A stretch of 64,000 nt of DNA from contig CAKQJE010000013.1 of assembly GCA_934247225.1 (NCBI GenBank), positions 1 to 64,000 of the forward strand, given 5' to 3'. The stretch is from an uncultured Clostridia bacterium (GTDB taxonomy: Bacteria > Bacillota > Clostridia > Christensenellales > Borkfalkiaceae). Position numbers and translations under genes: made by a program. The first letter of the stretch is position 1; each line of letters starts with the position of its first letter. Below the pieces are notes generated by a model. It worked only from the letters and a program-made list of their open reading frames with translations. It was not told the DNA's origin and did no database searches. This document shows positions 53,313 through 62,074 of this stretch, in pieces.

Positions 53313-53543
53313 ATGGATACATATTCTAAGGTTGTTTCGATTATTGCGGAACAGCTCGGCATTTCGGAAGAAAGCATAAGCGCAAACAGCGACGTTGTGA
53401 AAGATCTCGGCGCGGATTCCATCGATATCGTTCAGCTTCTCATGGCAATGGAAGACGAGTTCGGCGTAACCGTAACCGAAGACGACGCGGACAGGCTTAA
53501 AACCGTCGGCGATATAGTCAAAATCATCGAAGAAAACAACTGA
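53313..53543 (+). CDS. acpP: Acyl carrier protein
   Basis: 76 residues, typical size. Phosphopantetheine attachment at Ser36 in LGADSIDIVQLLMAMEDEFG-type text. It carries acyl chains in fatty-acid synthesis. CGGAGG precedes the ATG. It is a single-gene unit with its own promoter and terminator, not beside other fab genes. Confidence 0.96.
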   Translation: MDTYSKVVSIIAEQLGISEESISANSDVVKDLGADSIDIVQLLMAMEDEFGVTVTEDDADRLKTVGDIVKIIEENN

Positions 53544-53549
53544 AAAATC

Positions 53550-53573
53550 AAAAACGCCGTCAGCGGCGTTTTT
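53550..53573 (+). terminator. Terminator of acpP
   Basis: AAAAACGCCG and CGGCGTTTTT form a 10-bp stem with a TCAG loop, and the T-run continues to 53575. It begins 7 bp after the acpP stop codon. Confidence 0.92.
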
Positions 53574-53679
53574 TTGTTGCCCGAATTTTAAAATTTCAAA
53601 CGCGGGGAATAATTTAACCGTTGGTATTCCGCAGTAAAATTAAAGTTGTAAAATTTTATAAAGCGAACACTCAATACGC

Positions 53680-53708
53680 TTGAAAAACAATTGCCGTTAT
53701 GTTATAAT
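53680..53708 (+). promoter_or_regulatory. Promoter of ftsK operon
   Basis: TTGAAA (53680-53685), 17 bp, TATAAT (53703-53708). It lies 36 bp before the TTG start of ftsK and is the only clear promoter for the ftsK-rimO-pgsA-cinA-recA run. Confidence 0.78.
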
Positions 53709-53743
53709 ATTTACAGACTATAAAAATATAAGAGGTGTTTTCG

Positions 53744-56629
53744 TTGGCACGGAAAGACGATTCGTTTATAAATAAAGAATTATGCGGAATGGCTTTGATG
53801 CTCGTGGCGATTTTTCTGTTTTTTTCACTCGTCACGGGTAATTCCGTTTTTTACCCCGTCGGCGGCATCATGCAGGCGTTCTTGCTCGGCACGGCGGGTT
53901 ATTTTTCCTTTCCCGTACTCATTCTGTTTTTCTTTTCGGGGCTGAAAATGCTCGTCGGCAAAATAAAACTTTCCAAACGGAGCGTTCTTGTTTCCGTCAT
54001 GATTTTCATATGTCTTTTCTGCGGCTTTGCGATAGCTCATCTTATCGCGACGCCGATTGACGCAGGCGAAACCTTCGGCGACTATGTCGCGCGCGTTTTC
54101 GGAGCGGCAACAACAAAAGAAGACGGAGGATTATCCGCTTCGACGATAGGCGGCGCATTGTTCGGCTCGCTCGATTTTCTTCTTGTTTCTGGGGTGTCGC
54201 TTGCGGGGACGTATGCTATCTGGTCGATAATCGCTCTTCTTTGCGGCTTTGTAGCCGTTAAATTTGCGATGCCCGCAAATCGTGCGGATAAAACGGCGGA
54301 AAGAGAAACCGTCGGGGAAAACGGCGGAAAGACGACGAACGCGTCGGTTTCAGACTCCGATGACGAGTATGCGACCGTTTCGCACGTAAAACCCGAAGGC
54401 GAAAAAGCCGCGTATAGCGAAAGAACCGCGTATGCGGGAAAAAAGGCTTTCACACCCGCTAACGTCGTTATGCCGCGTAAAAAGAAGACTCTTGTCGTCG
54501 GGGATTCCGATTTCGAAATGAGAGACGACGAAGAATACGATCCGGTCGGCGCGGGACAGAACGCAGGTTATAGCAGAGATTACGGCAACCGCGGAGGAAA
54601 CGCGATCGATTCTTCGCAGGGAAGAACGACGCTTTACAGCGAAGAATACAATAAGGATTTCGAAAGCAAACTGAGATACGTCAAATCGGGTTCGGGGACG
54701 ACTTCGGGAACGGGCGGTTACGGCAGCGGCGAAAGAGCTTCCGATCGTTACGATAAACGCAAAGAATCTTACGACGCGTCCGACGGTATAGACGAAACGG
54801 GAATAAACGGCGATATATATATGCCCAATTCCTTTAAAGCTGCCGTTTCCAAACACGCCGCGAAAAAAACCGCCGATTACACGGGCGGAGATATCGAAAC
54901 GGATATGGAAGAAGTTAACAGCAAAGTCAGCGACGACGTTCTTTCCGATTCCGACGGGATAGATTTTGACGAACCGTTCGCGGAAGAACCCGAAACCAAA
55001 TATCCCGGATATGAAGAATACGAAAGCGTGAATAAAAGAAAAACCGATTCGTTAAAACCCGAGAAAAACGAGTCGGAAACGGTTTCCGAGAAAAAAACCG
55101 TAAAATCGAGCGCGGGCGAAGAAGAGAAAGAGCATAATCCGTTCGACGAAATGCCGCTTAACTTCAAGTACAACGCGCCGCCTTTGGATCTTCTGAAATC
55201 TTATTCTTCGCAGGAAAATTATGCCGACGTAGAATTTTTCAAACGAGACAAGGCGACGAGAATCATAAATACTCTTAAAGTTCTCGGAGGAGTCGAAGCA
55301 AACCTTGCGAATATCGTTCACGGACCTACCGTAACGAGATTCGATATCGCGATCCCCGATAACGTTTCGATAAAAACCGTTTTAAAATACGCGGACGACT
55401 TAAAGCTTCGTTTGCAAACCAAAAACGATATCCGAATAACGCCTATCCCCGGCACTTCGCTTATCGGAGTAGAGGTGGCGAACGAACAGCGTTCTATCGT
55501 AGGACTAAAAGACGTCATAGAAAGCGACGTTTTCAAAAACACCAAGAAAACCGCGCTCACGTTCGCAATCGGTAAGGATATCGTCGGTAACCCCGTTGTC
55601 GCCGACCTTACAAAGACTTTGCATATGCTTATCGCGGGCGCGAGCGGAACGGGTAAGAGCGTGGGGCTTAACTCCCTTCTTATCAGTTGGTTCTATAAAT
55701 ACAGTCCCGCCGATTTAAGACTTATAATAGTCGACCCCAAGCTTGTCGAATTCAAGGTCTTCGAAGGCATACCGCATCTTTTGTTCGGAGATATCATAAC
55801 CGACGCAAAAACGGCGGTTGCGATGCTCGGTTGGGCGGTCAAAGAAATGGAAGCGAGATACGCGAAGATGGCGGAACTCGTGGTTCATAACATCGACGAA
55901 TATAACGACCTTATCGATCCGAGAAAGGAGCGCAAGCTTCCGAAGATAGTTATCATAATAGACGAGTTCGCGGACCTTATGTCTACGGACAAAAAGGTTA
56001 TCGAGGAGAAGATCGGAAGGCTCGCCCAGAAAGCGAGAGCGGCGGGTATGTATCTTATCCTTGCGACTCAGCGTCCTTCGGTAAATATTATCGAAGGTTC
56101 CATAAAAACCAACTTCATTTCGAGAATGGCGTTCAAAATGTCCAACGCGACGGACTCTTCGACGATTATCGGCGAAGGCGGCGCGGAAAAACTTCTCGGC
56201 AACGGCGATTTGCTTTATCGTATGAGCTATATGGCTAATATGGAGAGAGCGCAGGGCGCGTATATCGATATGGACGAGATCAAAGCCGTCGTAAATTACA
56301 TTCGCGACAACAACGAGTGTTATTTCAACGAAGCGGCGATGAAGGAGATAGACAAAGACGCAAACCCGCAAATAGAAAACATTACGGGCGGAGAAGAAAA
56401 AGTTCCCGATTATTATGTCGAAGCTTTAAAGATTGCCGTCGAAATGGGAAGTATTTCAATTTCGATGATACAAAGGAGACTGAAATCCTGCGGATTCCCG
56501 AAAGCAGCCAAAATATACGATTGGATGGTTTCCAAAGGATATGTTCTTGAAAGTCAGGGCGGAAAACAAAAACAGGTAACGCTTTCCGAAGAAGATTTCA
56601 AGGAACTTTACGGAGATTATGACGTTTAA
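53744..56629 (+). CDS. ftsK: FtsK/SpoIIIE DNA translocase
   Basis: 961 residues from a TTG start; AGAGGTG lies 6 bp upstream, and the GTG at 53735 is inside that site. Four hydrophobic segments (about 12-180) anchor it. Then comes a long low-complexity linker (about 185-470, Ser/Asp/Glu/Gly-rich), an alpha/beta domain, the motor with Walker A IAGASGTGKSVGLN and Walker B IVIIIDEFADLM, and a C-terminal gamma winged helix (SISISMIQRRLKSCGFPKAAKIYDWM). It pumps chromosomal DNA at division or spore septa. It overlaps rimO by 11 bp. Confidence 0.95.
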   Translation: MARKDDSFINKELCGMALMLVAIFLFFSLVTGNSVFYPVGGIMQAFLLGTAGYFSFPVLILFFFSGLKMLVGKIKLSKRSVLVSVMIFICLFCGFAIAHLIATPIDAGETFGDYVARVFGAATTKEDGGLSASTIGGALFGSLDFLLVSGVSLAGTYAIWSIIALLCGFVAVKFAMPANRADKTAERETVGENGGKTTNASVSDSDDEYATVSHVKPEGEKAAYSERTAYAGKKAFTPANVVMPRKKKTLVVGDSDFEMRDDEEYDPVGAGQNAGYSRDYGNRGGNAIDSSQGRTTLYSEEYNKDFESKLRYVKSGSGTTSGTGGYGSGERASDRYDKRKESYDASDGIDETGINGDIYMPNSFKAAVSKHAAKKTADYTGGDIETDMEEVNSKVSDDVLSDSDGIDFDEPFAEEPETKYPGYEEYESVNKRKTDSLKPEKNESETVSEKKTVKSSAGEEEKEHNPFDEMPLNFKYNAPPLDLLKSYSSQENYADVEFFKRDKATRIINTLKVLGGVEANLANIVHGPTVTRFDIAIPDNVSIKTVLKYADDLKLRLQTKNDIRITPIPGTSLIGVEVANEQRSIVGLKDVIESDVFKNTKKTALTFAIGKDIVGNPVVADLTKTLHMLIAGASGTGKSVGLNSLLISWFYKYSPADLRLIIVDPKLVEFKVFEGIPHLLFGDIITDAKTAVAMLGWAVKEMEARYAKMAELVVHNIDEYNDLIDPRKERKLPKIVIIIDEFADLMSTDKKVIEEKIGRLAQKARAAGMYLILATQRPSVNIIEGSIKTNFISRMAFKMSNATDSSTIIGEGGAEKLLGNGDLLYRMSYMANMERAQGAYIDMDEIKAVVNYIRDNNECYFNEAAMKEIDKDANPQIENITGGEEKVPDYYVEALKIAVEMGSISISMIQRRLKSCGFPKAAKIYDWMVSKGYVLESQGGKQKQVTLSEEDFKELYGDYDV

Positions 56630-57953
56630 TACATTCAAGGAAAAAACAATCGGCATTATTTCGCTCGGGTGCGATAAAAACAGAGTAGATACCGAGAAAA
56701 TGCTTGCAATTTTAGGCAGCGACAAAATCACGCAGGACAAAGAAGACGCCGAGATAATAATCGTTAATTCCTGCGCTTTCCTCGAAAGTTCGAGAAGAGA
56801 AGCGATCGAAACGGTTTTAGAGGTAAACGAATTAAGGAAAAGCGGCAAGCTCGAAAAGATTATTTTAACGGGATGCATGCCGCAGAAATTCGTGAGCGAT
56901 ATGTTCGACGAGTTCACGGAAGTGGACGTGTTTTTAGGAACGGCGGATTACGAGCTTCTTCCCGAAGCGATAGAACGGGCGTATAAAGGCGAAAGAGTTA
57001 ATTTCGTTGGTAAAGCCAAAGAGTTCAAGCTCGAAAAAAGGGTTGTGACAACCCCTCTTCATTACGCTTACCTTAAAATTGCCGACGGATGCGACAATCA
57101 TTGCACTTACTGCCTGATCCCTTCTATCCGCGGGAAATACCGTTCGGAAAAGACGGAAGACCTTATAGAAGAGGCGAAAGCTTTGGGCGACGTTAAAGAA
57201 CTTATTTTAGTCGCGCAGGATATAACGAGATACGGCGAGGATTTATACGGTGAAAACAAGCTTGTCGAGCTTTTAAAAAATCTTACGAGGCTTGATAATA
57301 TTCATTCCGTACGGCTTCTTTATTGTTACCCCGAAAAGATAACCGACGAACTTATCGCCGAAATCAGGAATAACGATAAAATCATCAAATATCTCGATAT
57401 TCCTTTGCAACACAGTTCACCCGAAGTTTTAAAGCGAATGAACAGGCAGGGTACGGGCGAGGGCTATCTTCGTTTGTTCGATAAGTTAAGAAGCGAAATT
57501 CCCGATATTGCGATAAGGTCCACTTTTATCGCGGGGTTCCCCGGGGAAACCGAAGAACAGTTCGAAAATCTTGTCGGGTTTATAAAAACCGCCAAACTTA
57601 CGAACGCCGGTTTCTTCGCTTATTCGAGAGAAGAGGGAACGCCCGCATATAAACTTTCGGGGCAGATTGACGAAAGCGTTAAAGAAGCAAGAGTTAAAAA
57701 ACTTTACGATACACAGAAAAAAGTCTCGAAAGAAAGAAACAAAGGCTACATAGGCAAAACGCTCGATGTTCTTTGCGACGGCGTGGATTACGAAAAGCAG
57801 TCTTTTTACGGCAGAGCGTATTTTTCCGCTCCCGAAATCGACGGAAAAGTATATTTTACTTTCGACGGCGAAATCCGGCAGGGCGAATACTATAACGTAA
57901 AGATAGAAAAAGCCGACGCTTACGATCTTTACGGCGTGGCTACGGAGGCATAA
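56619..57953 (+). CDS. rimO: Ribosomal protein S12 methylthiotransferase RimO
   Basis: 444 residues. It methylthiolates an Asp of ribosomal protein S12. N-terminal cluster Cys residues are in SLGCDKNRVDTE, VNSCAF and TGCMPQ; the radical-SAM CxxxCxxC is GCDNHCTYC (Cys158, 162, 165); a TRAM domain closes the protein. The DKNRVD signature separates it from MiaB. CGGAG precedes the ATG inside the end of ftsK. Confidence 0.95.
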   Translation: MTFNTFKEKTIGIISLGCDKNRVDTEKMLAILGSDKITQDKEDAEIIIVNSCAFLESSRREAIETVLEVNELRKSGKLEKIILTGCMPQKFVSDMFDEFTEVDVFLGTADYELLPEAIERAYKGERVNFVGKAKEFKLEKRVVTTPLHYAYLKIADGCDNHCTYCLIPSIRGKYRSEKTEDLIEEAKALGDVKELILVAQDITRYGEDLYGENKLVELLKNLTRLDNIHSVRLLYCYPEKITDELIAEIRNNDKIIKYLDIPLQHSSPEVLKRMNRQGTGEGYLRLFDKLRSEIPDIAIRSTFIAGFPGETEEQFENLVGFIKTAKLTNAGFFAYSREEGTPAYKLSGQIDESVKEARVKKLYDTQKKVSKERNKGYIGKTLDVLCDGVDYEKQSFYGRAYFSAPEIDGKVYFTFDGEIRQGEYYNVKIEKADAYDLYGVATEA

Positions 57954-57954
57954 A

Positions 57955-58554
57955 ATGAATCTTCCAAACAAACTCACGATGCTGAGATTGATTTTGATTC
58001 CGTTTTTCATAACGGCGTTTTATCTCGGTTTTTTCACGGGGCATTATTTTGTCGCGCTCGGTATTTTTACGGCGGCTTCTATTACCGACTTTTTCGACGG
58101 TTATATCGCGAGAAAATACAACATGGTAACCGACCTCGGAAAATTTCTCGATCCTATCGCCGATAAAGTGCTTGTTTTGTCGGGGCTTATCGTTCTTATA
58201 TCCGATCCTTACGAAACAAACGTTTTCGCACAGGTCGGTACGATCGGAACGATTTACGGCGGCGTGGGCGTCGCGATAATCATGGCGAGAGAAATGGTCG
58301 TATCGTCGCTTCGTATGATGGCGGCGAAAAAAGGCGTCGTTTTAGCCGCGGAAATGACGGGTAAGGTTAAAACATTTTTCACGGACGTAACGATTATCAT
58401 TTTGCTTATTACGGGAGATTTGCTTACTCTTGCGCCGTCCGTCGGAATAATTTTCGATTATGTCGGACTTGTATGTTTCGGAATTTCCGTTATTTTGACG
58501 ATAATTTCGGGCTGCTCATACCTTATAAAAAACAAAGAGGTTTTTAAAGGCTGA
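57955..58554 (+). CDS. pgsA: CDP-diacylglycerol-glycerol-3-phosphate phosphatidyltransferase
   Basis: 199 residues with about five hydrophobic segments. The CDP-alcohol phosphatidyltransferase motif is complete: DFFDGYIARK then TDLGKFLDPIADK (near 41-65). It makes phosphatidylglycerol phosphate at the membrane. GGAGG precedes the ATG. It sits 1 bp after rimO and overlaps the next gene by 1 bp. Confidence 0.95.
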   Translation: MNLPNKLTMLRLILIPFFITAFYLGFFTGHYFVALGIFTAASITDFFDGYIARKYNMVTDLGKFLDPIADKVLVLSGLIVLISDPYETNVFAQVGTIGTIYGGVGVAIIMAREMVVSSLRMMAAKKGVVLAAEMTGKVKTFFTDVTIIILLITGDLLTLAPSVGIIFDYVGLVCFGISVILTIISGCSYLIKNKEVFKG

Positions 58555-59267
58555 TGAACGAAGAAACCGATTTCGGCGGCGAAGCCGTTTTAAAAGCGTT
58601 CGGAATTTCGGAAGATAAGCTTGAAAATAAAATCGCTTCGATAAAAAGCCTGTATAAAAACGTTGAGATTTTCATTGAGAGAAATTTGTTCGACGTGAAA
58701 ATAACTTTTAAATGCTTATCGCAGGCGGATGCGGAGGGAGCTAAGAAAGAATTCGTTCTTTCGTTTCCCGAAAACGTTTATGCGGAATACGACGCGGATT
58801 TGCAGGACGTTCTGGTTTACATTTTAAAACTCGGCAAGTTGAAAATCTCAGCTGCGGAGTCTTTTACGGGCGGAAATCTTTCCGCAAGGATTATTTCCGT
58901 TCCGGGCGCAAGCAACGTGTTTTACGAGGGAGTCGTCGCTTACGACAGCGAAGCGAAAATCAAAAGGCTTAATGTTTCCGAAGAAGCGATAAGAGTAAAC
59001 AAACCCGTTTCGTCTCAGGTAGCGGGAGAAATGGCGAGAGGACTTTTTGACGAGGGAAAATCGGACATAGTGCTTTCAACAACGGGTCTTGCGGGACCGA
59101 ATACCGACGAGTCGGGGTTCCCTGTGGGATTATGTTATATCGCCGTGGGAACGGCGCAAGGCGTTTCCGTTTACAGATATAAATTTGAGGGAAGCAGGGC
59201 GGAGATCACCGAGAAGGGCGTTCAGACGGCTTTGTTTCTGGCAATTAAAAGCGTAAAAAATATTTAA
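58554..59267 (+). CDS. Shortened CinA-like protein (PncC-type domain)
   Basis: 237 residues against about 410 for full CinA. The N-terminal molybdopterin-binding-like domain is gone. The first 80 residues resemble the CinA middle domain (ending NVYAEYDADLQDVLVYIL) and the rest is the nicotinamide-nucleotide amidase-type domain: AESFTGGNLSARI (usually AESCTGG, Ser kept and Cys replaced by Phe), VVAYDSEAKI, and TTGLAGPN. It may deamidate NMN. Its ATG overlaps the pgsA stop. The place before recA is the usual one for cinA. Confidence 0.87.
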   Translation: MNEETDFGGEAVLKAFGISEDKLENKIASIKSLYKNVEIFIERNLFDVKITFKCLSQADAEGAKKEFVLSFPENVYAEYDADLQDVLVYILKLGKLKISAAESFTGGNLSARIISVPGASNVFYEGVVAYDSEAKIKRLNVSEEAIRVNKPVSSQVAGEMARGLFDEGKSDIVLSTTGLAGPNTDESGFPVGLCYIAVGTAQGVSVYRYKFEGSRAEITEKGVQTALFLAIKSVKNI

Positions 59268-59294
59268 GGGAGTAAATCCCTGACAGGAGATAAA

Positions 59295-60305
59295 ATGTTA
59301 GAAGAAAAACAAAAAGCTCTCGATCTTGTTTTAAAAGAGATCGAAAAGCAGTACGGAAAAGGGGCGATTATGAAGCTCGGTCAGAGTTCCGCCGACATTG
59401 CGATCGACGTTATTCCCACGGGTTGTCTCACGCTCGACTTGGCTTTGGGAATCGGCGGCGTTCCGCGCGGAAGAATTATCGAGATCTTCGGACCCGAATC
59501 TTCGGGTAAAACGACCGTTGCGTTGCATGTTATCGCTCAGACGCAAAAAGCGGGCGGCGTTGCCGCGTTTATCGACGCAGAACACGCTCTCGATCCCGTT
59601 TACGCCGCAAAACTCGGCGTCAATCTCGATGATTTATACGTTTCGCAACCCGACACGGGCGAGCAGGCTCTCGACATAACCGAAAGTCTCGTTCGAAGCG
59701 GCGCGGTCGATATCGTCGTTGTCGATTCGGTTGCCGCGCTCACGCCTAAGGCTGAAATCGAGGGCGATATGGGAGACAGTCATGTCGGTTTGCAGGCAAG
59801 ACTTATGTCTCAGGCTCTTCGTAAGCTCACGGGTATCACGAACAAGTCCAAAACCTGCGTTATCTTCATTAACCAGCTCAGAGAAAAGGTCGGCGTTATG
59901 TTCGGAAACCCCGAAGTTACGCCCGGCGGCAAGGCTTTGAAATTCTATGCTTCGGTCAGAATAGACGTAAGAAAAGCCGACGCTTTAAAAGACAGCGACG
60001 GTATGTTCGGTAACAGAACGAAAGCAAAAATCGTCAAGAACAAACTTGCGCCCCCGTTCAAAACGGCGGAGTTCGATATCATTTACGGCGAGGGGATTTC
60101 TCAGACGGGTTGTCTCGTAGATCTCGGCGTCGAAAAAGGTATTCTCGAAAAGAGCGGTTCGTGGTTCTCTTATAACGGCGAGAAAATCGCGCAGGGCAGA
60201 GACAAAGCGAAGGAATATCTCGCAAACAATCCCGAAATCGCTAAGGAAATCGAAACAAAAATAAGAGACTCCGTCGCGCAAAGCAAAACGGACTCCGAAA
60301 AGTAA
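59295..60305 (+). CDS. recA: RecA recombinase
   Basis: 336 residues. Walker A GPESSGKTT from residue 66, the preceding GIGGVPRGRIIEIFG, the L1 region around MGDSHVGLQARLMSQALRKL, Walker B IVVVDSVAAL, and QLREKVGVMFGNPE are all intact. It drives homologous recombination and SOS induction. AGGAG precedes the ATG. No intein. I see no clear SOS box; recX is not next to it. Confidence 0.98.
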   Translation: MLEEKQKALDLVLKEIEKQYGKGAIMKLGQSSADIAIDVIPTGCLTLDLALGIGGVPRGRIIEIFGPESSGKTTVALHVIAQTQKAGGVAAFIDAEHALDPVYAAKLGVNLDDLYVSQPDTGEQALDITESLVRSGAVDIVVVDSVAALTPKAEIEGDMGDSHVGLQARLMSQALRKLTGITNKSKTCVIFINQLREKVGVMFGNPEVTPGGKALKFYASVRIDVRKADALKDSDGMFGNRTKAKIVKNKLAPPFKTAEFDIIYGEGISQTGCLVDLGVEKGILEKSGSWFSYNGEKIAQGRDKAKEYLANNPEIAKEIETKIRDSVAQSKTDSEK

Positions 60306-60319
60306 AAACAGTATAAATT

Positions 60320-60352
60320 TTGCGCCTTTTCCGATTAACGGAAAAGGCGCAA
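60320..60352. terminator. Hairpin between convergent recA and minus-strand gene
   Basis: TTGCGCCTTTTCCG and CGGAAAAGGCGCAA form a perfect 14-bp stem with a 5-nt loop, 14 bp after the recA stop and 30 bp from the end of the opposite gene. Neither side has a strong U-tract, so termination may be weak or the hairpin may protect the mRNA ends. Confidence 0.7.
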
Positions 60353-60382
60353 GTAAAATAAAAGCGAATTTATTGTTGTAAA

Positions 60383-61570
60383 TCAGGTTCGGTTTTCGAA
60401 ACAGGAAATTCTCGTGCAAAGATCTGCGTCGGCGATTTTTGTTTTCTTGCCGTCCGTGCCGATTACGATTATGTGTTTACCGTTTGTGTAAGCGACGGAA
60501 CCGTCGGAAAGCAGACAGTAATCGATAACGCCGTTCGCAAGATTTGCGGTTTCGCCGTTTTTCGAGCGTTTGACAAGTTGCCACGACCATGGCGCAACGC
60601 CCGCAAGATTGTCTTTATGGCGAAGATTTTTCTTGTATTCTTCGTCGGCGTTTATAAGATTGTCGTCGATTATAATCATGCCCTGAGATTTCTTCATTGT
60701 TTTTGCGGGGTTTCCCGATTTCTCGGTAAAGCCTTTGCCCGTAAACATTGTCGTGAAGAGTTCCGCAAAGTAATAAAGAGCTTTCAGAAGTTTCCACGGG
60801 ATAAGAATAATGTCGAGAAGCAGTCTGAAAAATCCTGTTTTGTGTTCTTTGTCGTCAGGGCGGGTTATGTAATAGATATTTCCGTTTTCGTCGTCTTTCG
60901 GTTTTGTAAGAGATTTATCGGGGTCGGAAAGGATTTCGTCGATATCTCCCGTGAAGAAATCGTAAGATAAGATCGACGAACGGGAAAATTTAACGAATTC
61001 GCCGTCGCCGCTTCTTCCCACGCCTTTGCTTGCAAAATAAACAAGCGAATCGTTGTTGCGGGAAAATTCCGCGTCGAAATCGCAGCTGTCGCCGTCGGTA
61101 AGAGTCATATAATCGTCTGTTTTCAAGTCGTAAACGGCGAGATGCGCGTTTTCGTAATTCGTTCTTATGCAAGTTACGAATTTATCGTTCGCCTTATTCG
61201 GGCAAGCCCCGCAGTACATATCCTCGCGGGAATGAATAACGTGACTTTCACTGTCTTTATCTGCTTTAAGGTCTTTTTTCATTACGCCCGAAAGCTCGTT
61301 GACGGTAACGGAATAGATTATTTCGTCGGGAGAGGCGAAAAATTCAAGGGAATTGAAGTAAGAAACGTCGCTTTTCTCGTCGTACGTATCGTCGTCCATC
61401 CCTTCGCGCATAAATCTTGCGCCCGCACCTTTGGTTTTCCATTCGTTGTTTTTCACGGCTTTCCGAGCGGATTCGATATAGTTCGTGTGGAAATCCGAAG
61501 CGTATTCTTTTATGTCTCCGTTTTCGTAAGTTTTTATCGTAAGACGGTCGTTGAAAAGTAATTTATCCAT
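60383..61570 (-). CDS. Unrecognised protein, possibly beta-propeller-like
   Basis: 395 residues, not recognised. The N- and C-terminal parts have short repeating beta-type phrases (for example LAVYDLKTDDYMTLTDGDS, SLVYFASKG, NIYYITRP, SVAYTNGKHIIVIGTDGKK) as in propeller proteins that monitor state. A hydrophobic stretch (around residues 243-275, GFFRLLLDIILIPWKLL) interrupts them and could touch the membrane. Start at 61570 chosen because the -10 box overlaps the alternative ATG at 61579. There is no ribosome binding site before either ATG. Confidence 0.65.
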   Translation of the reverse strand: MDKLLFNDRLTIKTYENGDIKEYASDFHTNYIESARKAVKNNEWKTKGAGARFMREGMDDDTYDEKSDVSYFNSLEFFASPDEIIYSVTVNELSGVMKKDLKADKDSESHVIHSREDMYCGACPNKANDKFVTCIRTNYENAHLAVYDLKTDDYMTLTDGDSCDFDAEFSRNNDSLVYFASKGVGRSGDGEFVKFSRSSILSYDFFTGDIDEILSDPDKSLTKPKDDENGNIYYITRPDDKEHKTGFFRLLLDIILIPWKLLKALYYFAELFTTMFTGKGFTEKSGNPAKTMKKSQGMIIIDDNLINADEEYKKNLRHKDNLAGVAPWSWQLVKRSKNGETANLANGVIDYCLLSDGSVAYTNGKHIIVIGTDGKKTKIADADLCTRISCFENRT

Positions 61571-61577
61571 AAAAAGC

Positions 61578-61606
61578 ATTTTATCACAAATAGCGTATTA
61601 AGTCAA
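61578..61606 (-). promoter_or_regulatory. Promoter giving a probable leaderless mRNA
   Basis: On the minus strand TTGACT (61601-61606), exactly 17 bp, then TAAAAT (61578-61583). The expected start of transcription, 7-8 nt past the -10 box, is the A of the ATG at 61570. Confidence 0.6.
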
Positions 61607-61621
61607 CAAAAGGTAATAATT

Positions 61622-62074
61622 ATGTCAAGAGGAGATAAGGCGTTTTCATATTTTAACGACGGTTATAACTGCGCGCAGGCGGTAGTTCTTGCTTTCGGCG
61701 ATCTTTTCCCCGAAAAACAGGACGATATGATAAAAATCGCTTCGTCGTTCGGCGGAGGATTCGGCAGAATGCGCGAGGTTTGCGGAACGTTTTCGGGCGT
61801 TTGCATAGTCTTAGGGCTTTTATGCGGATTTGACGGCGAAAACGGAATTTCCAAAGCCGAGCATTACGCGCTTATACGAAAGCTCGGCGATAAATTTAAA
61901 GCCGACAACGGCTCGATCGTTTGCAGAGAACTCCTCGGCGAAACGATAAAATTGTCTTCCGATAATCCGTCCGAAAGAACGGCGGAATACAAAAAGAAAC
62001 GCCCTTGCGCAGAGCTTTGCAGATATGCGGCAGATATGCTCGAAAAAGAGCTTAAAGAGAAAAATTTGCTATGA
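61622..62074 (+). CDS. C_GCAxxG_C_C family putative redox protein
   Basis: 150 residues. It carries the Cys pattern that defines the family: DGYNCAQAV near 18, GGGFGRMREVCGTFSGVCIVLGL near 48-70, a SIVCREL Cys near 101, and PCAELC near 127-131. Members are small, Cys-rich and of unknown function, thought to be redox-active or metal-binding. AAAGGT precedes the ATG. It overlaps the serine dehydratase start by 4 bp, so they are translated together. Confidence 0.85.
   Translation: MSRGDKAFSYFNDGYNCAQAVVLAFGDLFPEKQDDMIKIASSFGGGFGRMREVCGTFSGVCIVLGLLCGFDGENGISKAEHYALIRKLGDKFKADNGSIVCRELLGETIKLSSDNPSERTAEYKKKRPCAELCRYAADMLEKELKEKNLL

Noticed and set aside
60320..60352. Classical rho-independent terminator for recA
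   Set aside because: The stem is perfect but no T-run follows on either strand, so it is listed as a hairpin with uncertain terminator function.
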